Origin: Cyclaneusma minus
Taxonomy: Eukaryota; Ascomycota; Leotiomycetes; Marthamycetales; Marthamycetaceae
Direction of reading: 5' to 3'
Assembly (NCBI GenBank): GCA_037179335.1
Contig: JAKZHN010000011.1
Location: 402,428-466,427 of the forward strand
DNA length: 64,000 bases
Each line of letters begins with the position of its first letter. The first letter of the stretch is position 1. Below the pieces are notes generated by a model, which saw nothing but the letters and a program-made list of their open reading frames with translations, was not told the origin of the DNA and did no database searches. Below are positions 37,096-48,809 of this stretch, piece after piece. Position numbers and translations under genes: made by a program.

Positions 37096-37600
37096 GCGCA
37101 TTCCGAATAACGACCTCCAACTTCCGAATCTTTGTCTCTCGGCGGCGCAATGGTGAGCGCTTTCCGACTATCTCGTTTTCAAGGTTGATACCCCCCATGG
37201 ATGGCGCATAGGAAGGTAGTATCATACAGCATGGGTGGCCAAGTGCATAGAATTCGGGCGTTTGGGTGGAATGGATGTGTATGGGATAGGTGGACATCTG
37301 GTTCTCTGCTTTACTTCTTCTTTTGTGTCTTACTAGATATCTAGTAAATCGACATGCATGAAACCACTTGGACTCTTGCTCTGCTTGTGTGACTTATTGA
37401 ATGACCCTTGATTGACTTCAATCTAATCAGTTGGATGCGAAATTCCCAGGGATCACTCTTGGAATGTCTCCTGTTCTTGTATACTTCACGTAGCCCCTGT
37501 TCCTTGGCGACAAACACATTCCATCATCCTCATCCGCGAACTCCCAATGTGAAGGAGCTCCCGCCCTCGCTCCACGTCTTCCAAAGCCCTAGCCAGGACT
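37096..37600. other. Region after Elongin A
   Basis: No gene is supported. Sequence resembling the repeat array becomes recognisable from about 37,600. Confidence 0.4.
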
Positions 37601-40590
37601 CCCCAGAGACCCCTCGAACCACCTCAAGCTTATTTACCACGCCAAGAAAGAATCTAAGCATTCGACTTCTGAGTTTCGAGCTTACCGCTACCTCGATTTG
37701 CGACGACTCCGAGTTTGACCTACGACGACTTGCGAATGCTTCGATCTGCAACTTCGATTCGCGACTATCCTCGAAGCAACCACCAATTATTGCGTCTTCT
37801 ACGGATTACTACGTCAACCACTGAACCGACTACCGACTACTGCTGCTTCCAGTTCTACCTATCATAGCATCTACCGCCGATTTCATTTTCCGCCTCCTGC
37901 TACGATTCCAACTTCAGCTGATTTCTTCAGAGGACCATTTCAAACGCCATCCCTTGGTATCATTCCGGTTTCCATGCATAAACCGAACTCCGTTCCCAGA
38001 TCAGATGCGCGCGAGAAAGAAGGAGTCGTATACCTCGATCGAAGCAGTATAGAAGCGCGAGAAAGAAGTCAGGAGGCTTGGAGCAGTTTATATAGTTTTT
38101 GGACTCGCAAACTTCAGCCGCTAGGCACACTACCATTCCTCTCTCCTCCCACTCCCCTCCACTCCACAAGTATAAAAGACTGCCCCATCTTCCACAACAA
38201 CCTGTCCTCAGACTTAGGACCCATTCAATATTGCGGCAAGGATTCGACTTCTGCGTTCCGAACTTGACCACTACTTCAACTTGCGACGACTCCAAGTTTG
38301 CCCTACTACGGCTTGCGACTATTTCAATCTGCCACTACTTCGATTTGTGACTACCTTCGAAGCAACCGCCGATTGCTGCATATTCTACCGATTACTACGT
38401 CCACCACTGGAGCGACTAGCCGACTGCCTACTACCGCGTCTTCCACCTCCTCACACCTCATTCCACCCTCTTTTCCTCTCCCTCAGTTCTTGTTCCTGAT
38501 TCTCGCGAGTCGCAGCTATCTACGTCCCTCGACAAACGATCCAAAGAAACGACTCGGAGCTGAGGTGCAAACACGATTCGTCCATGGGTATCCACCTTCC
38601 ATGCTGCAATGCCTTAAATAAGGAAAAGGAACTCAAGACTTGGAGGTGTTTATATAGTTACTGGACTCCTAGACATCCGTCAGCACCCCCACCCCCACAC
38701 CCACACCCCTTTTCCCTTCGCCCCACCCCCCTTCAAACCACAAACAGGTATAAAAGACTGCCCAAGCTCCACAATCTCTCACTCAAGCTCCATAAAGCTC
38801 CTGCGGACCCATTCATTAAAAAGACTAGTGCGACTCTACCGGCTACATCGTGCTTGCGAGTCCTTTCACTTGCATTTACTTCAACCTGCGAGACTGCGAT
38901 TACTACGATTTGCGACTTACCTTACCATTAAAGCGAGTAAGGACTACCAACTACCAACCACTGCTTCTTCTACCGACTATTACATCTTGCACCAATTACT
39001 ACGTCTGCTACCGATTACCACGTCTTCCACCTCCTCCCACTCCCTGCCCCGATTCCAACACTTGCTCCCTCATTCCTCGCGGCATACTTTCCATATCCTG
39101 CCCGTAAAACATCCCCTCGCTGAGCCATAGCTTTTTATACAATGTGGTCACGATTATCCTGGTACGTATCACCATACACTGCTTTTCCAGGCGCCAAGCA
39201 TGAAAACGAATTCGGCGGGTGGATATGCTTAGAGAAAGAAAAGAAACCACAGGGTTGAAAGAGTTTATATAATTATTTGCCTCCCATAATATCACTTTGT
39301 AAGGCTAAAGCGCCATATATTCTAGGACTTAAGCCTAAATAAAAATAGAGTGCTGCTAGGCTATAACATACCTATAGAAGTTCAACGATATGGCAAACAG
39401 GCCCCCATAACTATAAAAGACTGTCCCAACTCCACAACCTCTTATTCAAATTCCACAAAGAATCAGACACCGTCAATAGGAAGACTAACGCGACTGCACC
39501 GACTACTCCGATTTCCAACTACTTTAACTTGCGACTACTCTGACTTGCGATTACTTTGACTTGCAATCACTTCACCATTGAAGCAGTTTTCAATGGCTGC
39601 ATCTTCCACCAATTACTACGTTTTCCGCCGACTAGTACATCCACCACTGAAGCAACCATCCACTACTGCTTCTTCCACCTACCACCTCATGACACGCATC
39701 CTCTCATTGCTCCCTTATTTCTCGCAACATGTAAGTTTTTTCAATAATCGAGAGCTTGGTTTTAGCCGTAGCCTTGGTGTAGCCATGATTATCCTGATAC
39801 CACCGTACACTGCTTTCCCATACGCCAAGCATGAGCGCAAATCGGAGCTTGAAATATGCTTAGAAAAAGAAAAAAAAGTGAGAGGGTTTGAGGAGTTTAT
39901 ATATTTGTTTGCCTTCCATAATATCACTCTATAAGGCTAAAGCGCCACACATTCTAGAATTTAAGCCTAGATAAAAATAAAGTGCTGCTAGGCTATAATA
40001 TACCTACAGAAATTCAACGATATAGCAAATAGGCCCCCATAACTATAAAAGACTGCCCAAACTCCACAACTTCCCAAATCAAGCCACCCGCAACAAGAAG
40101 TACCACTGATGGAAAGAGAACTGCGGGTCCACCAACTACTTGATTCACGACTACTTCGAAGTCTTCGCTTACGACTTTGACCTGCTAGGTCCCGATTACT
40201 GAATAGTGAGTACTAGAACTTGCGACTACCACTGAAGCGACTATTGAATACTGTGCCTCCCACCGATTACTACGTTTGCCGCCTCGTCTCCTACCTACCA
40301 CCGCGTTTTCCACCTCCTACCTCCCCTTATTTCCCACAACATACACGCTACTCGCAATCCCAAGCTTGCCTCAACCATTAGCACGATCATCCTGTCCTGG
40401 TACCGTCCATCATAAGACACGCCATCATTTCGAACGCTCATAAGAAGGAAAAGAAACCAGAGCCTTGGAGGTGTTTATATAGTTATTGGACCCCTGGGAC
40501 ATCAGCACCTGTGGCTGAGGCTGAAACGCCACACCTTCTAGCCCATTTAGGTGAGGATGAAGTGCTAGCTAGGCTATATCATATAACCAG
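37600..40590 (+). repeat. Tandem array 1: five to six diverged ~600-bp units, TATA-bearing
   Basis: Four kinds of landmark recur in the same order. First, an A-rich GAAAAGAAACC-like tract. Second, GTTTATATA at about 38,086, 38,648, 39,262, 39,894 and 40,472. Third, TATAAAAGACTG at 38,171, 38,749, 39,412 and about 40,044. Fourth, a body rich in TTGCGACTAC and ending with ATTACTACGT at about 37,800, 38,390, 38,990, 39,610 and 40,262. Spacing is 560-660 bp. The units at 39,262-39,440 and 39,894-40,070 are the most alike. One frame keeps similar residues between units 1 and 2 (LLRFVTTFEATADCCIFY versus LRFATILEATTNYCVFY) but carries stops and frameshifts elsewhere. So these are either decayed small genes or promoter-bearing noncoding units. 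The second TATA is followed by pyrimidine-rich sequence with CAAC/CCACAAC, like a fungal transcription start. Confidence 0.8.
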
Positions 40591-41263
40591 TTTGTCCTTA
40601 CTGTCAACAAACACGTATGTAGCTTCCAGCCTCAATCCCAAGGTGCTAGACCTTGGAAACATTACGCCCGAGTGTGCATATCCGTCGTCCATCAGACTCG
40701 ATCAACACGATATCAAAAAAGCCAAACCACATCAGCTTGGGAACCCGATTAGAAAAATTGGAAAACTTGGAAGTTGGAAAAGCCTAGAAATACGAAAAAG
40801 TCCGGCAAGTTTGCAAGTCTACAAATCCGTGAAGCTGAAAAAAAAACTGTGGATGAAGGCGAACGAGAAAAACGAAATCATCTTTCGTGCTTTACAAATC
40901 TATAAACAAGACCAAAACCTCCCGCACAACGAATGCAATTTCGCTATTTATGACACACATCCTCTATCCGTCACACACCACCTCCTTTGACAGGCCGCCC
41001 GTTTATTTCTTAATCTGATTTTTTTTTGATATACCGGACCCCCCCCCCCCCATCCCCACCGTCTAGGCCAATTGCATGCTCCGCCAGACCGTAACACCAG
41101 ACCGATAAAACAGTCGAACACCAGAGGCAGCACCGTGGCTCTCCCCTCGTGCCAGCCCAAGGGGCCTCCAGCCTGCAACTCCAAACTCCCCACAACCACC
41201 GGGCACGACTATTTTGTGCTTGGCCAAGCACACCTCCGCATTCTACTTGCTCCACAAGCCCGC
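40591..41263. other. Intergenic region with poly-C run
   Basis: A run of about 13 C lies near 41,040-41,053, just after a T run. A 159-codon plus-strand frame (40,511-40,990) begins inside the last array unit and has no recognisable domain, so it is not called. This is the 3' side of the sterol reductase gene. Confidence 0.5.
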
Positions 41264-43067
41264 TCAGAACACGCCAGGAATCAACTTCCACCTGACTTTC
41301 TGGCAATAAGCCTTCCAGTCCGCACCATACTTGATGGAGCAACGTTCTTCGTCGCGGTAGCAGCGGTGGATGAGCAGGGAAGTCATGAAGATGGCGTATG
41401 TCCAGGGGATGAGGTGGTAGGGTCCGCAGACGGCGCACATGGAGTACGAGAGTACGAGGTCGCCAAGGTAGTTGGCGTGGCGGCAGACTCCCCACCAGCC
41501 TGTTTTGTTTGTCAGCGAACGTATTCATTTGGAAGGGTGGCAAGATCGGATTTCAGTAGGGGGTGGGGAAGAATGGGAAGCGGGGATTTCGTTGAACCTT
41601 GAAAACAGGGGAATGGGAAAACAAGAACAAATCAAACATACCCGAAATCAGCAACAAACTCTCATGCCTCTCCCCATCCTTCGTGCGAAACCCAACCCTC
41701 ATAACCTCCGCCTTCTTTCCCCAAATCTCACAGTTTCCCTTCGTCCTTCTCGCCAAATCCTTCTGGAAGTTCACGCTCCTGAACAGTGCGTATCCGCTCA
41801 ATCCCGTAAGAGTAAGAGCAATGGCTGAGAAAGTGGACAAGTCGACAGGGTAGCGGGCAAGGTATTGGCATTGTAGGGTGTACATGGAGGGCAGCCAGAC
41901 CATGGAGCCCCAGGCGAGGTAGTAGCCGAAGTGGTCGTGGCACATATCGATGGTGCGCAGGTACCAGTCTTCGTTGATGAAGAAGTCGACGACGTAGATG
42001 AGGTGGAAGAGGTCGACGATTAGCATGCTGTTGCTGATGTAGCCGTGGAGTTGGTATTGGTAGACGGTGAAGGAGAGGTCGCTGTGGGGTTGTGTTAGTA
42101 CATCGGGACATGTGTAGATGTCAAGTGATTCTGCAAATGCAGTGAAATGCACGTGAGAAGTGGATCTGGAAGGGAGAGATCAAGAGGAAGCTGAATGCAA
42201 GTGGTGACCTACATCAGGGTCCAAGCAACGATACCGGGGCGGCCGTTGTGGAAGAGCTTGAAGTCCCAGTTGCCGATACGTGGGTTCAGCTCGATTCCCA
42301 TGTAGAAATCATAGATAATCGACCCTGCTGATCGTCAGTCATCCATACCACTCAAGTCACGTGACCATCCCACGAAGAATCCACATACCGCTGAACTTGC
42401 TATCCTTAGGATAACTAGGCGCCAGATACGCCTTGAAATATGCGAAAGCCGACAGCAAGAAGCCGTAAATGTTGGCAGCGATAAGCAGTCCTTCCCAATG
42501 CTTCGCGATGATGGCCAAGTCAACAATCCCCATAAAGCCAGCAGCAACAGCCAGACAATGCGTCACCACCCAAGCCAACAGACCATTTGTCCGGTACTTG
42601 AGCAAATTGCCAGCGGGAGTGAGTTGTCCGGTGCTCCATTTGCTGGGAAGGAAGTTGTACAGCTGGCCCTGGAACACCAACCACGCGGCATACCCAGCAT
42701 TGGCAGTCATACTCGGCTTGGGGAAATAAGTAGACACATAGTCCCTGGGTCCCATTGTCATGACAGCCTCGAGAGCTTGGAATAAAGAGCCGTCATGGTG
42801 TTCCAGAGATGCCCAGACGATTACGACGAGGATGGGGCAGAGGAAGACAATTCCTGCGCTGCCGAGAGCGGTTACCCAGGATGGCTTTTGGTGACGACCC
42901 CATGTCTGGTGCTCCTTTTGCCCAGCTGTCCAGTCTCGCCCGGCGGTCGATTGCTTTCGCGGGCGGACATGCTGCAGGTGGGTGGCTTGCGACTGGATCA
43001 GCTTTTCGGCGGAGCGAGTGTCGTCGGCCGAGCAGAGCGTCGGGGGCTGCATTAATACGTCCTTCAT
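41264..43067 (-). CDS. Sterol reductase of the ERG4/ERG24/DHCR7 family, DHCR7-like
   Basis: Four exons on the minus strand (43,067-42,389; 42,324-42,213; 42,081-41,642; 41,499-41,264), with introns of 64, 131 and 142 bp, give 488 aa. All junctions are GT-AG and in phase. Exon 2 holds the family signature GSIIYDFYMGIELNPR. Exon 4 holds the second signature LLIHRCYRDEERCSIKYGAD, then W. Exon 3 has NEDWYLRTIDMCHDHFGYYL followed by AWG, which matches 7-dehydrocholesterol reductase more closely than Erg24 or Erg4, as does LTPAGNLLKYRTNGLLAW in exon 1. Family knowledge: an ER multi-pass enzyme that uses NADPH to reduce a sterol double bond, Delta7 in DHCR7. The length is close to human DHCR7 (475 aa). 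A Delta7 reductase is unexpected beside ergosterol, which keeps Delta7, so the substrate is open. The N-terminal 70 residues are polar and variable. Confidence 0.88.
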
Positions 43068-46000
43068 GGTGGGCGAGTGAAGGTCCGAACTGCGGAACGA
43101 GGATGGAGGCTCGTGCCGTTCGCAATAATAATGATAGAGCGAAGTCGGGGGAGCTCAGCTCAGCTCAAGGTTGAGAAGATGCGTTGTCGACGGTTTGTTG
43201 ATCGAGTTCGCGGATTGTGGCGAAGCTCAGTCGCAACCGAGGATGAGTGTACTGCGGCAGCTTCTGACACGCAAAATCAATGTCGTCTCACCAGCCTCAC
43301 GTACACGGCGAGATGTTTGGCAAATTCGGGGTCGAGCGAGTAAGGACAGATTGTCGAAGTAGTCTTTATACACGGCGCACCGGACGCAACAGTCGGTCGT
43401 CTCGCGAGTGGTATTTCAGGTTAGAGGGAGCGTAGTGAATGCGCCGCTTGCTGCACTCTTTCTCAACGCAACAGGAGTCCGGAGCACGCGCAGCATAGGG
43501 TAAGGTCGGATTAAGTAGGATCAGGGCGCGAAGAGGATTCGGGCTTTTTAAGGTTGGAAAATAGGAGTGCAAGGAGTGTCCGTCTGACGTGGGGACCTGT
43601 CTCTCGCGACCCCTTTTCAAGTCCTAATTTCCTGGCAGTGCGCCAACAGCTAAAATTCACGCCAGGCGCGGGGCCCGAGGGGAGGAGCTTTGTTGAGCGC
43701 GGTCCCAAGGCTGCGCTTGCCGCAATCTAAGCATTTAGTGAAGATAACCTTTGATTAATCCAAGGTTAAAAAAAGGCGGCGGCTGCTTCAAAGAACATGC
43801 GCTGCTTCCAGTCATTGAATCTGCTTGTCTCACGTCCACACCCCGCGAAACCCACGTTCCCTCTCACTGCCGAGCCCCTTCGCTTGTGTGGCTGTGTTGA
43901 GCGACACAATGAGACAGCGGGACGGGGACCGGTCATTTAGCAGACGTGCGTGCTCTCGCCGCCTGCTCCTAGCCATGTCTGCAGCCGGGCCTCGAGCTCT
44001 TAGCTCGTGTAGTCAATCTTGGCCACTAGCACCGGATTGACGGACTAGGCCCAGCTCCCTCTGACCGTTTTCTCTCAGTCGCCGCCGTTGTTGAGGCCGT
44101 AAAGTCATGAACCGAACACGAGAGTTCCGGGATCGCCTTGGCGGTACGGAGCGCCATTCCTGCCAACCACCACACTTCGCAAAGTTCTAAGCTCCAGTCG
44201 CCAAGGGCAGCCATCACGCCGTTTCAGGCCAGTTTCGCGTCTGATCTGGCCTGGCGATGTTGCGATGCAGCCTTGAGGGTATCATGCGATAGCCCGATAG
44301 CCATGCTGAAAGCTTAAAATACCGCCATCGACCACTGGAAAGCCAAGGTCGCATGTCTCAAAGTTCAATGCCTGCGCCAACTCAAAGCAACATTGACAGC
44401 GACGCGATCAAAATGCCTCGAAAACAAGTTTGCCTTCAACTTTCTGCAATGCGAGAAACTCAAAGCACAAAGCGCAAGCATCGCTCAACAACGAGTGGCT
44501 CAACCTCGGGAAAATCAAGACTTTGCTGACGCTGAAATGAAGATTTAATGAGAGCCGCGCCACTCACCACTTTCCTCGAGTCAAACCACCGAGTTGTCGC
44601 TTCGAGACTACCGTGAACACGTTTTGACGTAGCACAGGAGAAGGATGGCTGCCTCTTTATATACGCTCATCGTCCCCTCGCGTAACAGAAAGCGAAGGGG
44701 GTCCTGGACCAAAAGGCCATCATTGGTATGTGGTATGATAGCTGGCCGGCATCAGAAGCCGGCGACTCGAGCCTGAGAGAGTCTGCAGAGACGGGCATTC
44801 GGCAGACGACTCGTTCGAGCAGGTGCTTAGGATGTGGCGATACGGCCATGACTCTGCTCGTTCAAGTTATTGCGTATTGGCATCAGAATGGCGCAATGGC
44901 CAGTCCAAAATCGAGGTCAACAGCTCTCTTTATATACGCGTACGCGGTAATGGTCTCCAATTCCATTCAATCAATTCATCCCGTCCTCATGCCTCTCCAG
45001 GGTGCATCTCCGTCCCGAACCCCTCCACTCACCTCTCTGTGTCTCCCCATTCTGCACCTCCAGAGCGCCATCAGGGCACCTTGCGATATTGCAAAAAGCC
45101 AAGCTGAGCGGGAGAACTGTGCTACTCAGCCTATTTGGGAAGAGACGTCGAACAGATCTCCGATCTTGTGCTTCTTCCCCGCAACCAAGCGTCAAACCGT
45201 CAAACGTCACAACATGGCCCTGTCGAGACTCCTCGAGTCAGTCTGCCCTGGGTATGCGGGCTTCTGGAAGAATTCGAGAAAGCTTGAATAGATCCGGATC
45301 TTCCTTCTCCGGATCGAGTTTGTGCTGTTTCTATTTTTGGACTGTTATGCTGTTATGTTCTCTTTAATGTTACCTATCACCGTCGCTCTCTTTCATGCTT
45401 CGTCGTCGCTCTCATGCTCTCATGTTTTTCAGTCAAAACTTCTCCTTTCCGTCGTCCTCCCAAACCTTAGGTTTCTCTCTCCAGTCTCCGCGGAGCACAT
45501 CGCACGTGTTTGCTATCTCCTTGCTACGTACTTCTTACATGTAACTGTCCGCGCTCCTGTCAGTCGGCATCAGCGGCGAAGGTCCATATGATCGCTCTGC
45601 TATGTCATCCTCAGACCAAGGGCCTGCCAAAGCTCACGTCTCTTATTTGTAGTTATACTCAAAATGCGTCGGCACTCCGCTATCTTCCAATATGATAGCC
45701 AAATGTCAATCAACCTTCTGCAGACCCAAGTGGACGGAGATTTCTTGTAACAGCACAGGGTCCTTCAAGACCCTTGGACACTGTGGCTGGTGCCTGTGGC
45801 TCAAGCTGTAAGCAACGACATCGTGTTCTGACTCGCGGAGATGGGATTTGCGATTGGGGTGGCTATTCTTAGACTGACATCTCCACATGTCAGATTCAGG
45901 GTCCAATTTCAGGGTCCAAGATCCACTTCAATCGCTCTTCATCGATGACAGCAGACAAACCGCCGAGGAAAAACAAAAAAAAAAAAAACAGTTGATTCTC

Positions 46001-47021
46001 TCTTCTTTTTCATATCTGGAGAAAGAAAGACGTGCAACGCCAAGCTCTCCAAGACCCAAGTCCAAGCCTTTGGAAAATGCCACTTTCATGAGAAGTGCAG
46101 TTCTCCCTTCTGCCAGGGAGGATATCAGGCAAGTCGGGCATTTCTCGAATCTTGAAGATTTGCCTGTGTTGGCTAAGCCTATTTTTTTTAGTTATTGTCA
46201 GAGGCATTCGTGAGGATCCTTCTCCTTCTATGTGGTGTTTCCCTTTCTTTAGCCTGGGTAGACCTGTAAATACCCTGCTATCGGGTCAAATACCAAACAC
46301 TCCATTCAAGACCGACCATCCTCTTCTAATCTGATCTGTATTCCCACCATCTCCCCCAAGTTTCTCTTCTCTCCGCTATCCTTCCTACCAACATCGCAGG
46401 ACACACATCTGCAAATTCTTCTCCAACGAAATCCGAATCCCAAGGTCCTACTCGTCCACATAGCAATGCATACTTTCTCAAATCGTCAAATCGTCACATT
46501 GTCACATCGTGGACTGGCACCCTTGGCTCTCGACTTGATGTCCAACAAATGCGACACTACAACTTCCAGGTATGCTCAACTGCAGACACCATACAGCTTG
46601 ATCCCCGCAGCTTCACGCAGGATGGCTACGACGCTCGACAAACACCTGAAATTGCACCCTAAAGTACTAGACACTAGTAGGCTACCAAGATCATTTTTCC
46701 AATTCCCAACTTTTCATTCATCACTCATCACTCAACAAATCCTCCATAACCATCTCCGCATCCCAAGTCCATAACAAGAGCACGAGAAAGACAGAGAGCC
46801 AGAACCAGATAGCAGTAACAATCCCTTTTCCTCAACCTCACCAATCGCTCCCGTTATAAAAGTCAAAGGAAATCATAATACACACACCTCATCCCATCCC
46901 AGATGTCAAGTATCTGTGACACATGAATAAGGCACGAAATTATCAGCCATAACCCCGCCTATACCCAGATCCAAACAGCATGTCAAATTTCAACAACTTT
47001 CGAAAGGCTTTTCCAAATCAC
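43068..47021. other. Long intergenic region
   Basis: About 4 kb without a supported gene. A direct repeat CTCTTTATATACGC occurs at about 44,653 and 44,929, 276 bp apart, each a TATA-like site. A 187-codon plus frame (44,728-45,291) spans the second one but has no recognisable domain. A run of about 14 A lies near 45,975. Pyrimidine-rich tracts at 45,360-45,480 and 46,330-46,400 look like noncoding leader or promoter sequence. Confidence 0.45.
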
Positions 47022-48809
47022 TTAGATAGACAGTGGTGACATCTCAGCTGTCAAATCACACATCAGCCTCTCTCTCTTCCTCTCACAAATAAGCAAGCAT
47101 ATCTTACCAGATTCCACCATAATCGTGCAACCGCAATCCTCATCCTCGCTAGATTCAAATTCTGGCATCGATTCAGACTTGCGAGGTCTGCCTCGACTAC
47201 GCTTTGGCTTTGGCGTTGGCTTCTCAGCAGCAGGCGTGGTGGCATCGGCATCATCAGCAGCGTCTGCGCGCTTTCGAGGCCGACCACGGCCGCGCTTTGG
47301 TGGCGTATCTACATCGATATCTTTGGTGGAGATGTTTGGTACGCTTAGCTTTCGAGGTCTGCCGCGGCCACGCTTGGTGGGTTGTGCGTTGTTCTGGATA
47401 ACTGGGCAGGGTGAGGTCGTTTCACTGGTTTGGTGAGGAGTTTGAGATGCGGTGGTGGGGAGAGGAGGTGGAGGGGGGATGTAGTAGGAGATTTGTTTTT
47501 TTGCTCGGGAGCTGATGCGGCGGTTGGTGGGAGGTTGGTCGTCGTCGTCGTCTTCGGCATGCTCCTCATCGCCATTGTCAACCGCAGGGGCGTGTTCGGA
47601 TGCCTGATGCTCGTCTTCCGAATCGACTGTAAGTGGGTATCTCCCACTAACACGCCTTTTGCTAGGCTGTTCATCGCGCTCTCCTTCAGCCTCTTCCTTA
47701 TGAGCCTTCTCGGTCACAGAGGCCGTCTCGGACGCCGGATGCTCGTCTTCGGAACTGTCAATGGCGAGTGGGACGTAGTAGTTTACTTCCTTCTTCACTC
47801 TGACACTTAGACGACGCTCGACAGCAGGCTGATTGTCATCCTCTGGCTCATCACCTTCGACTGTGTGGTTCTGAGTGTTCTGATGCTCGCTTTGCTCGTC
47901 CTGCTCGTCGTCGAGAGGAAGTGTGGTGTAGTAGGACACTTCCTTTTTTACTCTGCCACTCTCACGCCGTTTGGCAGGTTCCTCATCCTTCTCGATTGTG
48001 GAGTCCTGGGGTGTCTGATGCTCGCTCTGATCTTTCTGCTCATCCTCCAGCCCATCAATCGCAAGTGGCACAAAATAGTTAACTTCCTTTTTCACTCTGC
48101 CACTCACACGCCTTTTGGTGACAGGCTGCTCATCCTCCTCTCCCTCATCCTCCCTCTTTCGCTTCCCACCAATCATCGCCAGTACAGTAACCGTTTCATT
48201 CTCCAGGGCTTCGTTCTGCTCAGCTTTCTGCTCATCAGCCACTATCTCCATCTCACCATCGTCCTCCTTTATCGCCATACTCTCATCCAGCGCACCATCA
48301 TCATCTTCCCTCCACTTCTCCATCCTCCCCTCATACAACTCTCTCTGCTCAGCCGCATATTTCTCCTCCGCCCTCCTCTTCCTCTCCGCCTTCCTCTCCC
48401 TCCTCCTCTCCCTCCTCCACTCCCTCTCCCCCTCCCTCTCCCTCTCCTCCCCTTCCCTTTTCTCCCTCTCCTCCCTCTCCCTCCGTCTCTCCTCCCTCCT
48501 CTTCTCTTTAGCCTCCCTCCTCTCCCTCCTCCTCTTCCTCCTAACCTTCCTCGCCCGCCTCCTCACCTGCTCCTCAAGATACCACCGTCTCTCCCCCACA
48601 TCCTCTTCCCCCATCCAAGCCGGCCCCACCACATGTTTCAGCCCCTTCAAGTCTTTCCGCACAAGTTTGTAGCGCGCTTCAATATCAATAACGCAGATGA
48701 CGGAGTCGTTGTAGCAGCGCTGGCATTGTTCTTGCCCGGTCAGGGGATTGTCGAATAGTTCGGGAGGGTTGGGGATGAAGCAGGTGTCGCAGGGGAAGCT
48801 TGGAGCCAT
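47022..48809 (-). CDS. AT-hook protein with CxxC-CxxC finger and SGRVKKEV repeats (paralog 1)
   Basis: No named family recognised. From the ATG at 48,809 the protein has C7-x2-C10 and C29-x2-C32 (probable zinc-binding ribbon). A very charged Arg/Glu/Lys helix of about 110 residues follows (encoded about 48,340-48,570), likely a single alpha-helix. Then come five copies of a 20-residue motif such as KRRVSGRVKKEVNYFVPLAI and KRRESGRVKKEVSYY, separated by acidic linkers (SEDEHQASE-type); the fourth is cut short. Finally there are three AT-hooks (KRGRGRPRK, KRGRGRPRK, KRSRGRPRK). AT-hooks bind the minor groove of AT-rich DNA, so a chromatin role is inferred. A 60-bp GT-AG intron at 47,048-47,107 is in frame and stop-free, so the product is 575 aa spliced or 595 aa retained. 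An upstream ATG at 48,923 is open but precedes the finger by 38 non-conserved residues. Confidence 0.75.
   Translation of the reverse strand: MAPSFPCDTCFIPNPPELFDNPLTGQEQCQRCYNDSVICVIDIEARYKLVRKDLKGLKHVVGPAWMGEEDVGERRWYLEEQVRRRARKVRRKRRRERREAKEKRREERRREREEREKREGEEREREGEREWRRERRRERKAERKRRAEEKYAAEQRELYEGRMEKWREDDDGALDESMAIKEDDGEMEIVADEQKAEQNEALENETVTVLAMIGGKRKREDEGEEDEQPVTKRRVSGRVKKEVNYFVPLAIDGLEDEQKDQSEHQTPQDSTIEKDEEPAKRRESGRVKKEVSYYTTLPLDDEQDEQSEHQNTQNHTVEGDEPEDDNQPAVERRLSVRVKKEVNYYVPLAIDSSEDEHPASETASVTEKAHKEEAEGERDEQPSKRRVSGRYPLTVDSEDEHQASEHAPAVDNGDEEHAEDDDDDQPPTNRRISSRAKKQISYYIPPPPPLPTTASQTPHQTSETTSPCPVIQNNAQPTKRGRGRPRKLSVPNISTKDIDVDTPPKRGRGRPRKRADAADDADATTPAAEKPTPKPKRSRGRPRKSESMPEFESSEDEDCGCTIMVESGKICLLICERKRERLMCDLTAEMSPLSI

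Noticed and set aside
40511..40990. 159-codon plus-strand frame at the end of array 1
   Set aside because: Starts within a repeat unit, no conserved counterpart in other units, no domain.
44728..45291. 187-codon plus-strand frame
   Set aside because: No recognisable domain, and a TATA-like box lies inside it rather than upstream; kept only as a note in the intergenic entry.
47865..48758. 297-codon plus-strand Leu/Pro-rich frame
   Set aside because: Antisense shadow of the Arg/Glu-rich helix of AT-hook paralog 1.
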